Assembly (NCBI RefSeq): GCF_004119455.1
Contig: NZ_NRQT01000001.1
Coordinates: 1,116,001 to 1,180,000 of the forward strand
Source: Chryseobacterium sp. CH25
Lineage (GTDB): Bacteria; Bacteroidota; Bacteroidia; Flavobacteriales; Weeksellaceae
Direction: 5' to 3'
Length of the DNA stretch: 64,000 nucleotides
Part shown: positions 30,566 through 39,927 of the stretch, one piece after another
How the letters are laid out: every line of letters begins with the position of its first letter
Position numbering within the stretch: the first letter of the stretch is position 1
The notes under the pieces: generated by a model
Told to the model about the DNA's origin: nothing
Database searches by the model: none
Seen by the model: only the letters and a program-made list of their open reading frames with translations
Made by a program: the position numbers and the translations under genes

Positions 30566-32980
30566 ATGGCCAGAATATTTTCACTCATTTTAATGTGGTT
30601 GCTGCTGTTGTTTACCAACATATTGTCAGCCCAGACCATGCAGAATTTTTCCCTGTCAGGAAGCATTAAATCTGACAAAGCAGAACAGATGGAGATCAAC
30701 CTTCTGGATGCTGACAATAAACTGATTAAAACAGAAATTGCAGACACCAACGGAAAATTTAGCTTCAATGACCTCAAAAGCGGAGTCTATAATATAAAAA
30801 TCAGCAGAAACGGATCTGAAGTCTACCATTCAGACAATATTTCACTGGCTGATAATACGACTCTACCTTCTATTGACCTTAATGTGAAATCTATTGAAGG
30901 CGTAACCATCACCAAAGCCAAACCTATGATTGAAAGACAGGATGGCAAAATGATTATGAATGTAGAAAACAGTATTGCCAGCACCGGAAATTCTGCCTTT
31001 GAGGTATTGGAAAAAGCTCCGGGAATCAATATTGATAATAATGACAACATCAGCCTTCGAGGAAAAGGAAATCTCCTGATTCAAATTGATGGCAAAAACA
31101 CTCCTATGACCGGAAGTGATCTTGCTAATTATCTTAAAGGCATCCCATCCTCCACAATTGATAAGATAGAATTCATTACCAATCCTTCATCAAAATATGA
31201 TGCAGCAGGATCTTCCATTATCAATATCAAGCTTAAAAAAGAACAGAGAAAAGGGACTAACGGAAGTATTTCTACCTCTCTGGGAATGGGTAAATACGTG
31301 AAAAATAATAACAGCATCAGTATTAACCACAGAAATAAAAAAATCAATATTTTCGGGAGCTACAGCTTTGCGTACAGAGAGGCTTACAACGGATTGGTTC
31401 TGGATAGAAATTTTTATGAAAACAATAATTTCAAGGAAGCTTTTATACAGGATAACTACCTGAAATTCAAATTCAATAACCACATTGCGAAAGCAGGAAT
31501 GGATTATTATATGAATGATAAAAACGTTTTAGGCTTTTCCTTAGGATTGGTTTCCAACAAATTCAACCTGGATGGTAACAATTTCAATACAACTTTGGGC
31601 AGTAATTATGCACCTAAGAGTACTTTTAATACCCAAAATACATCTAATGATAACTGGACCAACGTTTCTTTTAATCTCAACCATAAATACACTATTGATT
31701 CTTTAGGTTCGGAAATCTCTACCGATTTTGATTATATCAACTACTCCAATTCTTCTTTACAGAATTTTGAAACGAGAACTCATCAATTAGATACCGGAGC
31801 CGACAAACTGGATATTATGAAAGGAGATATGGATGGAAAACTGAATATTTATTCATTAAAATCAGACCTTACCAAAAATTTCAAAAACGAATGGAAGCTT
31901 GAAAGCGGAATTAAAACCAGCTTTGTAAAAACGGATAATGACATGAAATTTTTTGATGTTGACAATGGTGTTTTACATCCTGATCTTAGAAAAACCAATC
32001 ATTTCATTTATGAGGAAAACATCAATGCTATTTATGGAAATGTTTCAAAAAAATGGGATAAATTTAAAGCTACAGCTGGTTTAAGGCTGGAAAACACCAA
32101 TGTAAAAGGAACACAGCTTGCCACCAACCAGGTGAACAAACGAAACTATACTCAGTTGTTTCCGAGTGCTGTATTATCTTACGATCTGACAGAAAAGAGC
32201 AGCCTGGAAGTGAATCTCAGCAGAAGAATTACAAGACCGAGTTACAACCAACTGAATCCATTCAAACTCTATCTTGATCCCACTACCATGAGAGCCGGAA
32301 ACCAGGACCTGAATCCACAGACTACCATGAATTATGAACTTACTTACAGCCTCAGCAATAAATATTTTGCAACATTAAGCTACAGCAGAACCTCAGATAA
32401 TATTACAGATATTCTGAAACCTATTTCTGAAGATGGTCAAAATGTAACAGTACAGACTTTTGAAAACCTGAACTCTGTATCATACTACGGATTATACCTG
32501 ATTGCTCCTGTAAAAGTAACGAAGTGGTGGGATATGAATAACAGCGCCAATTTCTACTATGGCTCCTACACTGGAAATGTCTCCGGAACACAGATCAACA
32601 ATCAAGGAAACTTTACTTTCAATATCAACAGCATCAATTCTTTTAAATTAGGAAACGGATTCACCGCAGAATTAACCGGAAATTATAAAGCTAAAGAAAT
32701 ATATGCTTATCTGAACGTAAGCCCCAATTGGTACTTAAATATCGGTGCCCAGAAGAAATTTAAAAACAACAGCATCCTGAAATTCTCCTTCACAGATGTA
32801 TTCTTTACAAGTAATATAAAAGGGCAAACGGTTTATAATGATTATCTCGAAAATTTTGCAGTGAAAAGAGATACGCGTGTGGTGACGCTTTCCTACACCT
32901 ACAACTTTGGATCTTCTAAAAACGGACAGCCTAGAAAAACCGGTGGTGCTGAGGATCTTAAGCAAAGAGTGGGAAGCTAA
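30566..32980 (+). CDS. TonB-dependent receptor-like outer-membrane barrel protein
   Basis: An 804-aa outer-membrane protein. After a signal peptide (1-21, ending L-S-A-Q) comes a carboxypeptidase-like regulatory beta-sandwich (about 27-110), then a plug domain with V-L-E-K-A-P-G-I-N-I-D and L-I-Q-I-D-G-K, then a C-terminal barrel of the OMP_b-brl_3 type. The last strand ends V-V-T-L-S-Y-T-Y-N-F followed by a short polar tail. The substrate cannot be told. It is under the MarR-family gene, which suggests that it responds to a small molecule. Confidence 0.9.
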   Translation: MARIFSLILMWLLLLFTNILSAQTMQNFSLSGSIKSDKAEQMEINLLDADNKLIKTEIADTNGKFSFNDLKSGVYNIKISRNGSEVYHSDNISLADNTTLPSIDLNVKSIEGVTITKAKPMIERQDGKMIMNVENSIASTGNSAFEVLEKAPGINIDNNDNISLRGKGNLLIQIDGKNTPMTGSDLANYLKGIPSSTIDKIEFITNPSSKYDAAGSSIINIKLKKEQRKGTNGSISTSLGMGKYVKNNNSISINHRNKKINIFGSYSFAYREAYNGLVLDRNFYENNNFKEAFIQDNYLKFKFNNHIAKAGMDYYMNDKNVLGFSLGLVSNKFNLDGNNFNTTLGSNYAPKSTFNTQNTSNDNWTNVSFNLNHKYTIDSLGSEISTDFDYINYSNSSLQNFETRTHQLDTGADKLDIMKGDMDGKLNIYSLKSDLTKNFKNEWKLESGIKTSFVKTDNDMKFFDVDNGVLHPDLRKTNHFIYEENINAIYGNVSKKWDKFKATAGLRLENTNVKGTQLATNQVNKRNYTQLFPSAVLSYDLTEKSSLEVNLSRRITRPSYNQLNPFKLYLDPTTMRAGNQDLNPQTTMNYELTYSLSNKYFATLSYSRTSDNITDILKPISEDGQNVTVQTFENLNSVSYYGLYLIAPVKVTKWWDMNNSANFYYGSYTGNVSGTQINNQGNFTFNINSINSFKLGNGFTAELTGNYKAKEIYAYLNVSPNWYLNIGAQKKFKNNSILKFSFTDVFFTSNIKGQTVYNDYLENFAVKRDTRVVTLSYTYNFGSSKNGQPRKTGGAEDLKQRVGS

Positions 32981-33042
32981 ATTATGTACGGTTGTTGGAT
33001 ATACGCAAAGGCGCAAGGAATTATATAACTTTACTCTATTTT

Positions 33043-33260
33043 TAAGGCGCAAGGATTTTATCTACGATAAAATTGAATACTGTTGATCTCTCACTGATTT
33101 CGCAGATGGTGATAGATGTATACAAAATCTATATTTTTAATCGCCACGAATGCACAATTTTTTTTACTGATACTATACTGCATATAAATAATTTATTCGT
33201 GCATTCGTGGCAAAATAGCACAGCATCCTTGCTGAGAATCTTTGATTCTATTGCGCCTTA
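33043..33260 (-). repeat. MITE-like inverted-repeat element, copy B
   Basis: A 218-bp copy of the 880-1098 element in opposite orientation. Ends are TAAGGCGCAAG (33043-33053) and TTGCGCCTTA (33251-33260), the last matching the TIR in 10 of 11 positions. Outside it, ACGCAAAGGCGCAAGG (33003-33018) and TGCCTTTGCGT (near 33288-33298) form an outer inverted pair. It lies in the 390-bp gap between the receptor gene and pnp. The nested inverted repeats could fold into one long hairpin when transcribed. Confidence 0.75.
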
Positions 33261-33325
33261 AAAAAGTATTCTATTTAAAAACTTTGTGCCTTTGCGTTTA
33301 CAACAAAAAACCTATATAAAATAAA

Positions 33326-33349
33326 AAATCCCTCAAAATTGAGGGATTT
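33326..33349 (-). terminator. pnp terminator
   Basis: A 9-bp perfect stem AAATCCCTC / GAGGGATTT (33326-33334 and 33341-33349), with a T run on the minus strand, 22 bp after the pnp stop codon. Confidence 0.8.
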
Positions 33350-33370
33350 CTTTATATCTAAGAGTAATTC

Positions 33371-35638
33371 TTATGCTTCAGAAGAAGGAGTTTGATCTTC
33401 AGCTGGTTTTTCAGCTTGTGGTCTTTGTCCTTCAGGTCTTCTCTGCCCATCCGGTCTTCTTTGTCCGTCAGGTCTACCTTGACCTTCTGGTCTACCCTGT
33501 CCTTCTGGTCTTTCAGGTCTTGGAGGTCTTGGTAAAAGAACTTTACGGGAAAGCTTCATTTTCTTACGATCATCGTAACCCATAAATTTAACTTCTACTT
33601 CATCACCTTCAGCATAAGGAACTTTGTCTAAACGAGCCCATTCAATTTCTGAAATGTGAAGTAATCCTTCTGTTCCTTTAGCAATCGCAACGAAAGCTCC
33701 GAAATCCATTACCTTCACTACTTTACCTTTGTAAACTTCACCTACAACAGGTACGAAAGTAATTTCATTGATCTTAGCAATAGCAGCATTGATCTTTTCT
33801 CTGTCTGTTCCTGCAATTTCGATACGTCCGATTTCTCCGATCTCTTCAATAGCAATAACAGTTTCAGTATCTTTTTGTAATTGTTGGATAATTTTTCCAC
33901 CAGGTCCGATTACAGCACCAATGAAATCTTTAGCAATCTCCATAACAACCATTTTCGGAGCGTGAGGCTTCACGTCTGCTCTTGGTGTAGAAATTGTTTC
34001 AGTGATCTTGTTAAGGATATGTAATCTTCCGTCTTTAGCCTGCATCAAAGCTTTCTCCATGATATCCATAGAAAGTCCCTGGATTTTGATATCCATCTGA
34101 CATGCAGTGATACCATCAGCAGTACCTGTTACTTTGAAGTCCATATCTCCAAGGTGATCTTCATCTCCTAAGATATCGGAAAGTACAGTGAATTTACCTG
34201 ATTTCTTATCTGTGATAAGTCCCATTGCAATACCAGAAACTGGTTTTGTAATCTGAACCCCAGCATCCATCAATGCTAATGTACCAGCACAAACTGTTGC
34301 CATTGAAGATGAACCGTTAGATTCAAGGATATCAGAAACGATTCTGATAGTGTATGGATTTTCTGCTGGAATAACAGCAGTTAAAGCTCTCTGTGCTAAA
34401 TTTCCGTGTCCTACTTCTCTTCTTGAAGTTCCTCTTAAAGGTCTTGCTTCACCAGTTGAGAATGGAGGGAAGTTATAGTGTAGGAAGAATCTTTCGTCGT
34501 GTTGCGTAATTACGCTGTCGATCATGTTCGCATCCTTTACAGAACCTAAAGTTACAGCTGTTAAAGACTGAGTTTCTCCTCTTGTGAAGACAGCTGAACC
34601 GTGAGCTCCCGGAAGGTAATCGATTTCTGACCAGATCGGACGGATCGTTTGTGGATCACGACCATCAAGACGGATATTGTCTTCAAGGATCATCTGACGC
34701 ATTGCTTCTTTCTCTACGTCATGGTAATATACTTTAACGAAAGGAGTTACTCTTGCTAATTCTTCTTCGTTTTCAGCGTACTGAGCTAAGAACTCTTCAC
34801 GGATTGCTTTGAATTTATCTCCTCTTTCTTCTTTATTAGATGGAGTTTTTGCTACTTCATATACTTTGTCATAGCACTCTTTCCATACTTTTTCACGAAT
34901 TTCCTCGTCGTGATCTTCGTGGCTGTATTCTCTTTTAGGGAAAGCTTTACCTACTTTAGCAGCTAATCTTTCCTGAGCTTCGATTTGTTTTTTGATCTCA
35001 GCGTGAGCAAAGTTGATCGCCTCAAGCATTTCCTGCTCAGAGATCTCCTTCATCTCCCCTTCTACCATTACGATGGAGTCTTTAGTAGCTCCCACCATAA
35101 TATCGATATCTGATTTTAATAAATTTTCATAGCTTGGGTTAACGGATAATTGTCCGTCAATTCTTACTACTCTCGCTTCAGACATTGGCCCATCAAAAGG
35201 AATATCTGTAATAGCGATTGCTGCAGAAGCTGCCAAACCTGCCAGAGCTTCAGGCATTACTTCTTTATCGTAAGAAATTAATGAGATCATCACCTGAACT
35301 TCAGCGTGGAAATCTTCAGGGAAAAGAGGACGCAATACTCTGTCCACCAATCTCATTGTAAGCACTTCATCATCAGATGGTTTCGCTTCTCTACGGAAGA
35401 AATTCCCTGGAATTCTTCCACCTGCATAAAACTTTTCTCTGTAATCTACCGTTAATGGTAAAAAGTCTACACCAGGATTTGCTTCTTTGTTGGCTACAAC
35501 AGTTGCTAATAGCATTGTTCCACCACACTTCACCACTACAGAACCGTCAGCCTGCTTAGCCAGCTTTCCCGTTTCAATAGTGATTTCCCTTCCGTCTGTA
35601 AGGGTAACCGTTTCTATAAACGCTTGAGGTATACTCAT
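33371..35638 (-). CDS. pnp: Polyribonucleotide nucleotidyltransferase (PNPase)
   Basis: A 755-aa PNPase: two RNase PH domains (about 10-230 and 320-540), then a KH domain ([17 protein letters not shown]) and an S1 domain ([17 protein letters not shown]). It degrades RNA 3' to 5' using phosphate. The C-terminus carries an added tail of about 55 residues made of R-P-E-G-Q / R-P-D-G-Q repeats, rich in Arg, Pro and Gly, not part of the core enzyme. A promoter match TACCTTTG is on the minus strand at 35704-35711. In most bacteria pnp follows rpsO; here an inverted transporter gene separates them. Confidence 0.97.
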   Translation of the reverse strand: MSIPQAFIETVTLTDGREITIETGKLAKQADGSVVVKCGGTMLLATVVANKEANPGVDFLPLTVDYREKFYAGGRIPGNFFRREAKPSDDEVLTMRLVDRVLRPLFPEDFHAEVQVMISLISYDKEVMPEALAGLAASAAIAITDIPFDGPMSEARVVRIDGQLSVNPSYENLLKSDIDIMVGATKDSIVMVEGEMKEISEQEMLEAINFAHAEIKKQIEAQERLAAKVGKAFPKREYSHEDHDEEIREKVWKECYDKVYEVAKTPSNKEERGDKFKAIREEFLAQYAENEEELARVTPFVKVYYHDVEKEAMRQMILEDNIRLDGRDPQTIRPIWSEIDYLPGAHGSAVFTRGETQSLTAVTLGSVKDANMIDSVITQHDERFFLHYNFPPFSTGEARPLRGTSRREVGHGNLAQRALTAVIPAENPYTIRIVSDILESNGSSSMATVCAGTLALMDAGVQITKPVSGIAMGLITDKKSGKFTVLSDILGDEDHLGDMDFKVTGTADGITACQMDIKIQGLSMDIMEKALMQAKDGRLHILNKITETISTPRADVKPHAPKMVVMEIAKDFIGAVIGPGGKIIQQLQKDTETVIAIEEIGEIGRIEIAGTDREKINAAIAKINEITFVPVVGEVYKGKVVKVMDFGAFVAIAKGTEGLLHISEIEWARLDKVPYAEGDEVEVKFMGYDDRKKMKLSRKVLLPRPPRPERPEGQGRPEGQGRPDGQRRPDGQRRPEGQRPQAEKPAEDQTPSSEA

Positions 35639-35703
35639 ATAATTTACTTCTTTATACTCCGTATTGAGTATGATTAATATTTAAACTCTTTAAATTTCGT
35701 TTG

Positions 35704-35711
35704 CAAAGGTA
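35704..35711 (-). promoter_or_regulatory. -7 element of pnp
   Basis: The minus strand reads TACCTTTG followed by C, an exact TAnnTTTG match, 66 bp upstream of the pnp ATG. A clear -33 TTG at standard spacing was not found. Confidence 0.45.
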
Positions 35712-35974
35712 CTATATAATAATGATATATTAAATTTTTCAATTGCATAAATAGACTGTCAAAATACAAAATTTTGGCTATCAGTTTTATGAAAGTCACA
35801 AAAAATTAACAGAACTCATTCAAAAACTTTCATTATCTCCGAAATAAAAACCTAACTTTTTTATCATATTGCATTGAATAATCCTCGTCTTTTTGTATTA
35901 TTGTCTCAAAAAAGGAAAATAATATTTACATCTGATAAAAAGTATACATTCCTTTATAAAAATCATTAAAATAA

Positions 35975-36005
35975 TTGCAAAACCATAGGCTGATGCCTAT
36001 ATTTG
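35975..36005 (+). promoter_or_regulatory. Promoter of the sugar transporter gene
   Basis: TTG (35975-35977), 20-bp spacer, TATATTTG (35998-36005), a full Bacteroidota promoter, giving a leader of about 60 nt. The rest of the 436-bp gap 35639-36074 contains nothing else recognised. Confidence 0.65.
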
Positions 36006-36074
36006 CCCTACTTCACCAAATAACAATGCTGTAGGCAAAAAAAGTTAAGGACCTATCCTTATACAGATAAATAC

Positions 36075-37493
36075 ATGTTTATGAATAAAGAAGTACAAAC
36101 GCAAAGCAGGAATTATACGGTTCCGTTGATTACCATCACCCTGCTCTTTTTTATGTGGGGATTCATCACCTGCATGAATGACATCCTGATTCCCTATCTG
36201 AAACAGCTTTTTAAACTCACCTTTTTTGAATCCATGCTGGTACAGTTCTGCTTCTTCGGAGCGTACTTTATCGGATCTCTGATTTACTTTCTGATTTCCA
36301 TTTCCAAGGGTGACCCTATTAACAAAGTGGGCTACAAAAAAGGTATTCTGTTCGGAATTGGTTTGGCCGCATTAGGCTGTATCCTATTTTATCCTGCAGC
36401 CACTTTTTCTTATTATCCTTTATTCCTGGGAGCTTTATTCATTCTGGGATTAGGGTTTACAGTATTGCAGATTACGGCTAATGCTTATGTTTCATTACTT
36501 GGTTCTGAAGATTCTGCATCCAGCCGATTGAATATGACTCAGGCTTTTAACGCATTCGGAACAACGATTGCACCAGTATTGGGTGGTCATTTAATTTTTG
36601 AGCTATTTTCTGAACCGGATGGGACTTTCAGTGCTGTAGCAACCAGAATTCCTTATTTGATCTTTGCTTCTATTCTTCTGCTGGTAGGATTATTAATTTC
36701 AAGGGTAAAGCTTCCTTCATTTCAAACCGAAACAGAAGAAACCGTACAAGGTTGGGGAGCTTTGAAATACAACCACTTAAAATTTGGGGTTTTTGCTATG
36801 TTTTGCTACGTTGGTGGTGAAGTAGCCGTAGGAAGTTTCATTATCAGTTTCCTTGAAGAGACCATGAAATTCAATGAAGCGATCAGTAAAAATTACCTTT
36901 CATTATATTGGGGTGGAGCAATGATCGGGCGTTTCTTAGGAGCTATTTCATTGAATCATTCCATTAGCCAGGCTAAAAAAGCTGTATTTATGTTGGGTGC
37001 AGCAACATTAGTTTTTCTTGTGATCTTCAGTATTGTCAACCTTAGCTTTGAACAGATCAGCTTCTTCCTGGTATTTATATTACTGAATTTTGCAGCCTTC
37101 TTTGTAGGAAAAGCTGCTCCGGCAAGAACACTATCTATTTTTGCAGCCATCAATGTTATTCTATTAATTTCAACAATGGTTAATCATGGAGAAATGGCGA
37201 TGTACAGTGTTTTAGGAATCGGAATTTTCAACTCCATTATGTTCTCTAATATCTATACTTTAGCCATTTCAGGATTAGGAAAATATACCAGTCAAGGTTC
37301 ATCTTTGGTTGTAATGGCTATTCTGGGAGGTGCTATTGTACCTATTTTCCAGGGTTATCTTGCCGATCAGTTTGGAGTACAGCATTCATTTATTATTCCT
37401 GTATTCTGCTATCTGGTGATCCTAATTTTTGGAGCTTACTGCACCAAATACCTTGGGCATGTAGAAACCACTGAGGCTAAATCCGGACATTAA
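36075..37493 (+). CDS. FucP-family sugar:proton symporter (MFS)
   Basis: A 472-aa major-facilitator protein with about 12 membrane helices. The N-terminal signature F-F-M-W-G-F-I-T-C-M-N-D-I-L-I-P near residues 25-40 matches the FucP/GluP sugar permease group, as do F-F-G-A-Y-F near 60 and the middle-loop Q-A-F-N-A-F-G-T-T-I-A-P. The substrate is inferred to be a hexose or fucose-like sugar. The start could also be the ATG at 36081. It stands alone with its own promoter and is inserted between rpsO and pnp in opposite orientation. Confidence 0.9.
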   Translation: MFMNKEVQTQSRNYTVPLITITLLFFMWGFITCMNDILIPYLKQLFKLTFFESMLVQFCFFGAYFIGSLIYFLISISKGDPINKVGYKKGILFGIGLAALGCILFYPAATFSYYPLFLGALFILGLGFTVLQITANAYVSLLGSEDSASSRLNMTQAFNAFGTTIAPVLGGHLIFELFSEPDGTFSAVATRIPYLIFASILLLVGLLISRVKLPSFQTETEETVQGWGALKYNHLKFGVFAMFCYVGGEVAVGSFIISFLEETMKFNEAISKNYLSLYWGGAMIGRFLGAISLNHSISQAKKAVFMLGAATLVFLVIFSIVNLSFEQISFFLVFILLNFAAFFVGKAAPARTLSIFAAINVILLISTMVNHGEMAMYSVLGIGIFNSIMFSNIYTLAISGLGKYTSQGSSLVVMAILGGAIVPIFQGYLADQFGVQHSFIIPVFCYLVILIFGAYCTKYLGHVETTEAKSGH

Positions 37494-37514
37494 ATAATAC
37501 ACATATCAATAAAA

Positions 37515-37550
37515 AATAGGCTGTTTCACTTTTGAAGCAGCTTATTTTTT
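37515..37550 (+). terminator. Terminator after the sugar transporter gene
   Basis: An imperfect hairpin with AATAGGCTGtTTCA pairing to TGAAgCAGCtTATT, then a T run. It ends the FucP-like transcript. Confidence 0.6.
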
Positions 37551-37629
37551 ATCAACATAGTCAATGCTTCTATTAGTAAGAGATATAACGTCTATTCCTA
37601 ACCACATAGAGACATAGATGAATTGCCGG

Positions 37630-37733
37630 GTATTATCTTATTCGTGCATTCGTGGCATTATAAAGCAGTGTACAATTTTATCGGAGATATTTACCATAAT
37701 GGAGCTGGATTCCTACTGAATGACAAACTATAT
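37630..37733. repeat. Decayed fragments of two intergenic repeats
   Basis: ATTCGTGCATTCGTGGC and CAATTTTATCGGAGATA match parts of the 880-1098 / 33043-33260 element, and GATTCCTACTGAATGACAAA matches the family at 9618. They occupy the 410-bp gap 37494-37903 with no ORF of interest. Confidence 0.5.
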
Positions 37734-37857
37734 GAAGTAAAAAACACCATTCCAATTTGTGTTATTCTGTAAGAATCTAAATACAACCTTTCAGAAATGA
37801 CTTATTAACTTTCGCGATTGAAATTTATAACATGAGACTTCGTAACCATGTACAAAA

Positions 37858-37883
37858 AAAGCAACCTCTTTCGAAGTTGCTTT
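37858..37883 (-). terminator. rpsO terminator
   Basis: AAAGCAAC (37858-37865) / GTTGCTTT (37876-37883). The minus strand has a run of seven T after the stem, directly after the rpsO stop. Confidence 0.75.
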
Positions 37884-37903
37884 ATTTTGAAAATCTTTAT
37901 AGA

Positions 37904-38173
37904 TTATTTTCTTAGTCCTAATGCAGCAATAATTGCTCTATATCTTGCGATATCTTTTTTCTTAAGGTAATCTAGTAAACTTTTTCTCTTACCTACCAAT
38001 TTCACTAGAGATCTCTCTGTGTTGAAATCATGACGGTTAGCCTTTAAGTGCTGAGATAAGTGATTAATTCTGAAAGTGAAAAGAGCGATTTGTCCTTCTG
38101 CGCTTCCTGTGTCCTGTGCAGATTTTCCGTGTTGTGCGAAAATTTCCTGCTTTTTGTCTGTTGTTAAGTACAT
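37904..38173 (-). CDS. rpsO: 30S ribosomal protein S15
   Basis: The 89-aa S15 protein, full length, with the family motifs H-G-K-S-A-Q-D-T-G-S-A-E-G-Q-I-A (14-29), L-S-Q-H-L-K-A-N-R-H-D-F (34-45), L-V-K-L-V-G-K-R-K-S-L-L-D-Y-L and the final R-Y-R-A-I-I-A-A-L-G-L-R-K. It binds 16S rRNA early in 30S assembly. A -7 element TAATTTTG is on the minus strand at 38209-38216, and a terminator follows, so it is a single-gene unit. Confidence 0.98.
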   Translation of the reverse strand: MYLTTDKKQEIFAQHGKSAQDTGSAEGQIALFTFRINHLSQHLKANRHDFNTERSLVKLVGKRKSLLDYLKKKDIARYRAIIAALGLRK

Positions 38174-38208
38174 TCCAATATTGTTTAATGATTATTATGT
38201 AACGGGTG

Positions 38209-38216
38209 CAAAATTA
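38209..38216 (-). promoter_or_regulatory. -7 element of rpsO
   Basis: The minus strand reads TAATTTTG then C, 36 bp before the rpsO ATG, an exact TAnnTTTG match. Confidence 0.5.
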
Positions 38217-38325
38217 CGACTATTTTTTGAATCTGCAAACATTATTGATTTCATATATCAAAATTGATAGAAAAAAATGTTAAAAATTTCTTAATAAATT
38301 TTACACAATTCAACGAAAAGGCAGT

Positions 38326-38333
38326 AATTTTGC
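38326..38333 (+). promoter_or_regulatory. -7 element of secreted-protein gene
   Basis: TAATTTTG followed by C, 13 bp before the start codon at 38347, giving a very short leader. Confidence 0.5.
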
Positions 38334-38346
38334 ATTCGAATTACAG

Positions 38347-38895
38347 ATGAGAAAATTTATATTCTTTACAGCAGTTACTACTTTTTTATTTATTGGCTTT
38401 ACTTCCGTACAAGCACAAAGAAATGCCGACGATAAAATAAAAAAAGTTCTATACTTCAATCCCGAGGTAGAGCCTGATATTGATGAAATTAAAGAACCCA
38501 CCAACAATGCTTTCTTTGATGCCGTTTCTGACAACTTTAGCGGAAGAAGAAATAAAATGCTCCGCGCGGAGGTTCAGGTTCCTTTTGACAGCATAGACAA
38601 GCAGACCATCGTAGATTACTGTTCTAATAACGATGCTGATTTTGCTATTGTTTCCAAAGTACGTTACTTCAAAGTAGGTTTTGGAAAATATGTTTTCTCC
38701 AATCAGGTAGTTGTCAGCATGAAGCTTTTTGGAGCTGATGGAAACCTGGTTACAGAAACAGATCATGACACCTACCGTAAAAATATGCGTCTTCTGGGTT
38801 CCACTGTAAATTCTGTAAAAATAGGTACGGAAGGTGCTATCAAAGGAATCATTAAAAAGCTGAGAAAGCTGAAACCTACAGAATCGGAATTGTAA
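38347..38895 (+). CDS. Secreted protein of unknown function, 182 aa
   Basis: A signal peptide (residues 1-23, ending V-Q-A-Q) is followed by about 160 residues without a recognised domain. Visible features are a central beta-rich part (A-D-F-A-I-V-S-K-V-R-Y-F-K-V-G-F-G) and a basic C-terminus (I-I-K-K-L-R-K-L-K). The layout, a short alternating alpha/beta unit with F-N-P-E-V near the start, resembles Bacteroidota periplasmic proteins of unknown role. It lies divergent from rpsO. Confidence 0.75.
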   Translation: MRKFIFFTAVTTFLFIGFTSVQAQRNADDKIKKVLYFNPEVEPDIDEIKEPTNNAFFDAVSDNFSGRRNKMLRAEVQVPFDSIDKQTIVDYCSNNDADFAIVSKVRYFKVGFGKYVFSNQVVVSMKLFGADGNLVTETDHDTYRKNMRLLGSTVNSVKIGTEGAIKGIIKKLRKLKPTESEL

Positions 38896-39026
38896 GTCTT
38901 AAAATTCTAAGATTTAAGCTTAGTTGGATATAACTGCTATTGGAGAACTGTCAATAGTCAATTTTGCTTCGCATGTGAATTGTCAATAATTATAAGGACT
39001 TTATTTTCCATCATCAAAACAAGAAC

Positions 39027-39125
39027 ATGGCAGGTAGAAAATATCTGTTCATAGTTTTTTTCCTGTCATATATCGTTACTATTCTACATCACTACTCTTC
39101 TTTCATTACTTTAGATTCACATTAA
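39027..39125 (+). CDS. Possible 32-aa membrane peptide before the peptide cluster
   Basis: A short ORF with start ATG and a hydrophobic helix L-F-I-V-F-F-L-S-Y-I-V-T-I-L at residues 7-20, ending H-H-Y-S-S-F-I-T-L-D-S-H. Its stop is 12 bp before the first Cys-rich peptide. It may be real or chance; no family was recognised. Confidence 0.3.
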   Translation: MAGRKYLFIVFFLSYIVTILHHYSSFITLDSH

Positions 39126-39137
39126 ATCTAAATCATT

Positions 39138-39293
39138 ATGAAAAATTTAAAAAAATTGAACAGAAACTGCCAGAAAGAAATTCTGGGTGGTGATAGAAAC
39201 GGTGGAATTCAAAAATGTGAATATCACTTTGAATGTCCTGGTGGATCATGCTGCAGAAATGCATGTATGTATGCTCCTTGTCCAGAATTATAA
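39138..39293 (+). CDS. GG-leader Cys-rich bacteriocin-like peptide 1
   Basis: A 51-aa precursor with leader M-K-N-L-K-K-L-N-R ... E-I-L-G-G (double-glycine at 17-18). The core has six cysteines in order C-x5-C-x4-CC-x3-C-x4-C (from C27). Leaders of this kind are cut by peptidase-containing ABC exporters. The C-C-CC-C-C order is that of inhibitor cystine knots; disulfide pairing is inferred. It has its own terminator (39316-39351). First of six tandem paralogues. Confidence 0.8.
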   Translation: MKNLKKLNRNCQKEILGGDRNGGIQKCEYHFECPGGSCCRNACMYAPCPEL

Positions 39294-39315
39294 TCCTTTT
39301 AGCATCCAATGCATA

Positions 39316-39351
39316 AAACCTGTTTATGATAAACAGGTTTTCTATTTTTTT
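39316..39351 (+). terminator. Terminator after peptide 1
   Basis: An 11-bp perfect stem AAACCTGTTTA (39316-39326) / TAAACAGGTTT (39330-39340), then a T run. Confidence 0.85.
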
Positions 39352-39371
39352 AAATTATAGTAACAAATAAC

Positions 39372-39440
39372 TGACATACAGTTAATTATTTTCACCAAAT
39401 AATGAATAATTGGAAAAAAATTATTAATTTAGACCAACAT
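39372..39440 (+). repeat. Duplicated upstream region of peptide genes, unit 1
   Basis: The blocks TTTTCACC...AATGAATAAT and TTATTAATTTAGAC recur before peptides 2, 3 and 5 (units near 39372-39440, 39682-39750, 40152-40220), with similar distance to the ATG. The duplication that made the array included the promoter. The TTTTAG end may be a variant -7 element. Confidence 0.6.
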
Positions 39441-39455
39441 TAAAACCAAAAAACT

Positions 39456-39602
39456 ATGAAAAATTTAAAAAAACTCAACAGAGAAGCAGCAAAGCAAATT
39501 AATGGCGGAGCTATCGGAAGATGCAGCAATACGAGACCATGTACAATAGGATGGTGTTGTGATGGAGTTTGTAGTCCCTACATGTGTCCTATATTAGATT
39601 AG
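39456..39602 (+). CDS. GG-leader Cys-rich bacteriocin-like peptide 2
   Basis: A 48-aa precursor: leader M-K-N-L-K-K-L-N-R-E-A-A-K-Q-I-N-G-G (cut after G18), core of 30 aa with C-x5-C-x4-CC-x3-C-x4-C starting at C23. It is closest to peptides 3 and 5, sharing R-C-S-x-T-R-P-C and the G-W/Y-C-C segment. It has its own upstream repeat unit and terminator. Confidence 0.82.
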   Translation: MKNLKKLNREAAKQINGGAIGRCSNTRPCTIGWCCDGVCSPYMCPILD

Positions 39603-39619
39603 AAAATAAAAATACTTTT

Positions 39620-39647
39620 AGCATCTGTTTTTGCAGATGCTTTTTTT
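39620..39647 (+). terminator. Terminator after peptide 2
   Basis: AGCATCTG (39620-39627) / CAGATGCT (39634-39641), then a T run to 39647. Confidence 0.85.
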
Positions 39648-39681
39648 ATAATAAAAACTCATAAAACACACACAACATACT

Positions 39682-39750
39682 GATTTACAGTAAAATATTT
39701 TCACTGATAGATGAATAATTAAATATTATTTACTATTTTAGACTTACGTT
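39682..39750 (+). repeat. Duplicated upstream region of peptide genes, unit 2
   Basis: It matches unit 1 in the blocks ATTTACAGTAAAATATTTTC, ATGAATAATT and ATTTTAGAC, and precedes peptide 3. See unit 1 for the inference about shared promoters. Confidence 0.6.
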
Positions 39751-39765
39751 AAAATTAAAAAATCT

Positions 39766-39909
39766 ATGAAAAATTTAAAAAAAATCAGCAGAGAAACCGC
39801 AAAACAAATTAATGGCGGAAAGATGGATAGATGTAACGAAAGCAATCCATGCCCAGTGGGATGGTGCTGTAATGGAATCTGTTCACCGTTTATTTGCCTT
39901 GAATACTAA
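39766..39909 (+). CDS. GG-leader Cys-rich bacteriocin-like peptide 3
   Basis: A 47-aa precursor: leader M-K-N-L-K-K-I-S-R-E-T-A-K-Q-I-N-G-G, core with C-x5-C-x4-CC-x3-C-x4-C starting at C23. The G-W-C-C-N-G-I-C-S-P segment is close to peptide 2. No terminator separates it from peptide 4, 18 bp downstream, so those two share a transcript. Confidence 0.82.
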   Translation: MKNLKKISRETAKQINGGKMDRCNESNPCPVGWCCNGICSPFICLEY

Positions 39910-39927
39910 CACTTAAAAACAAATCAC

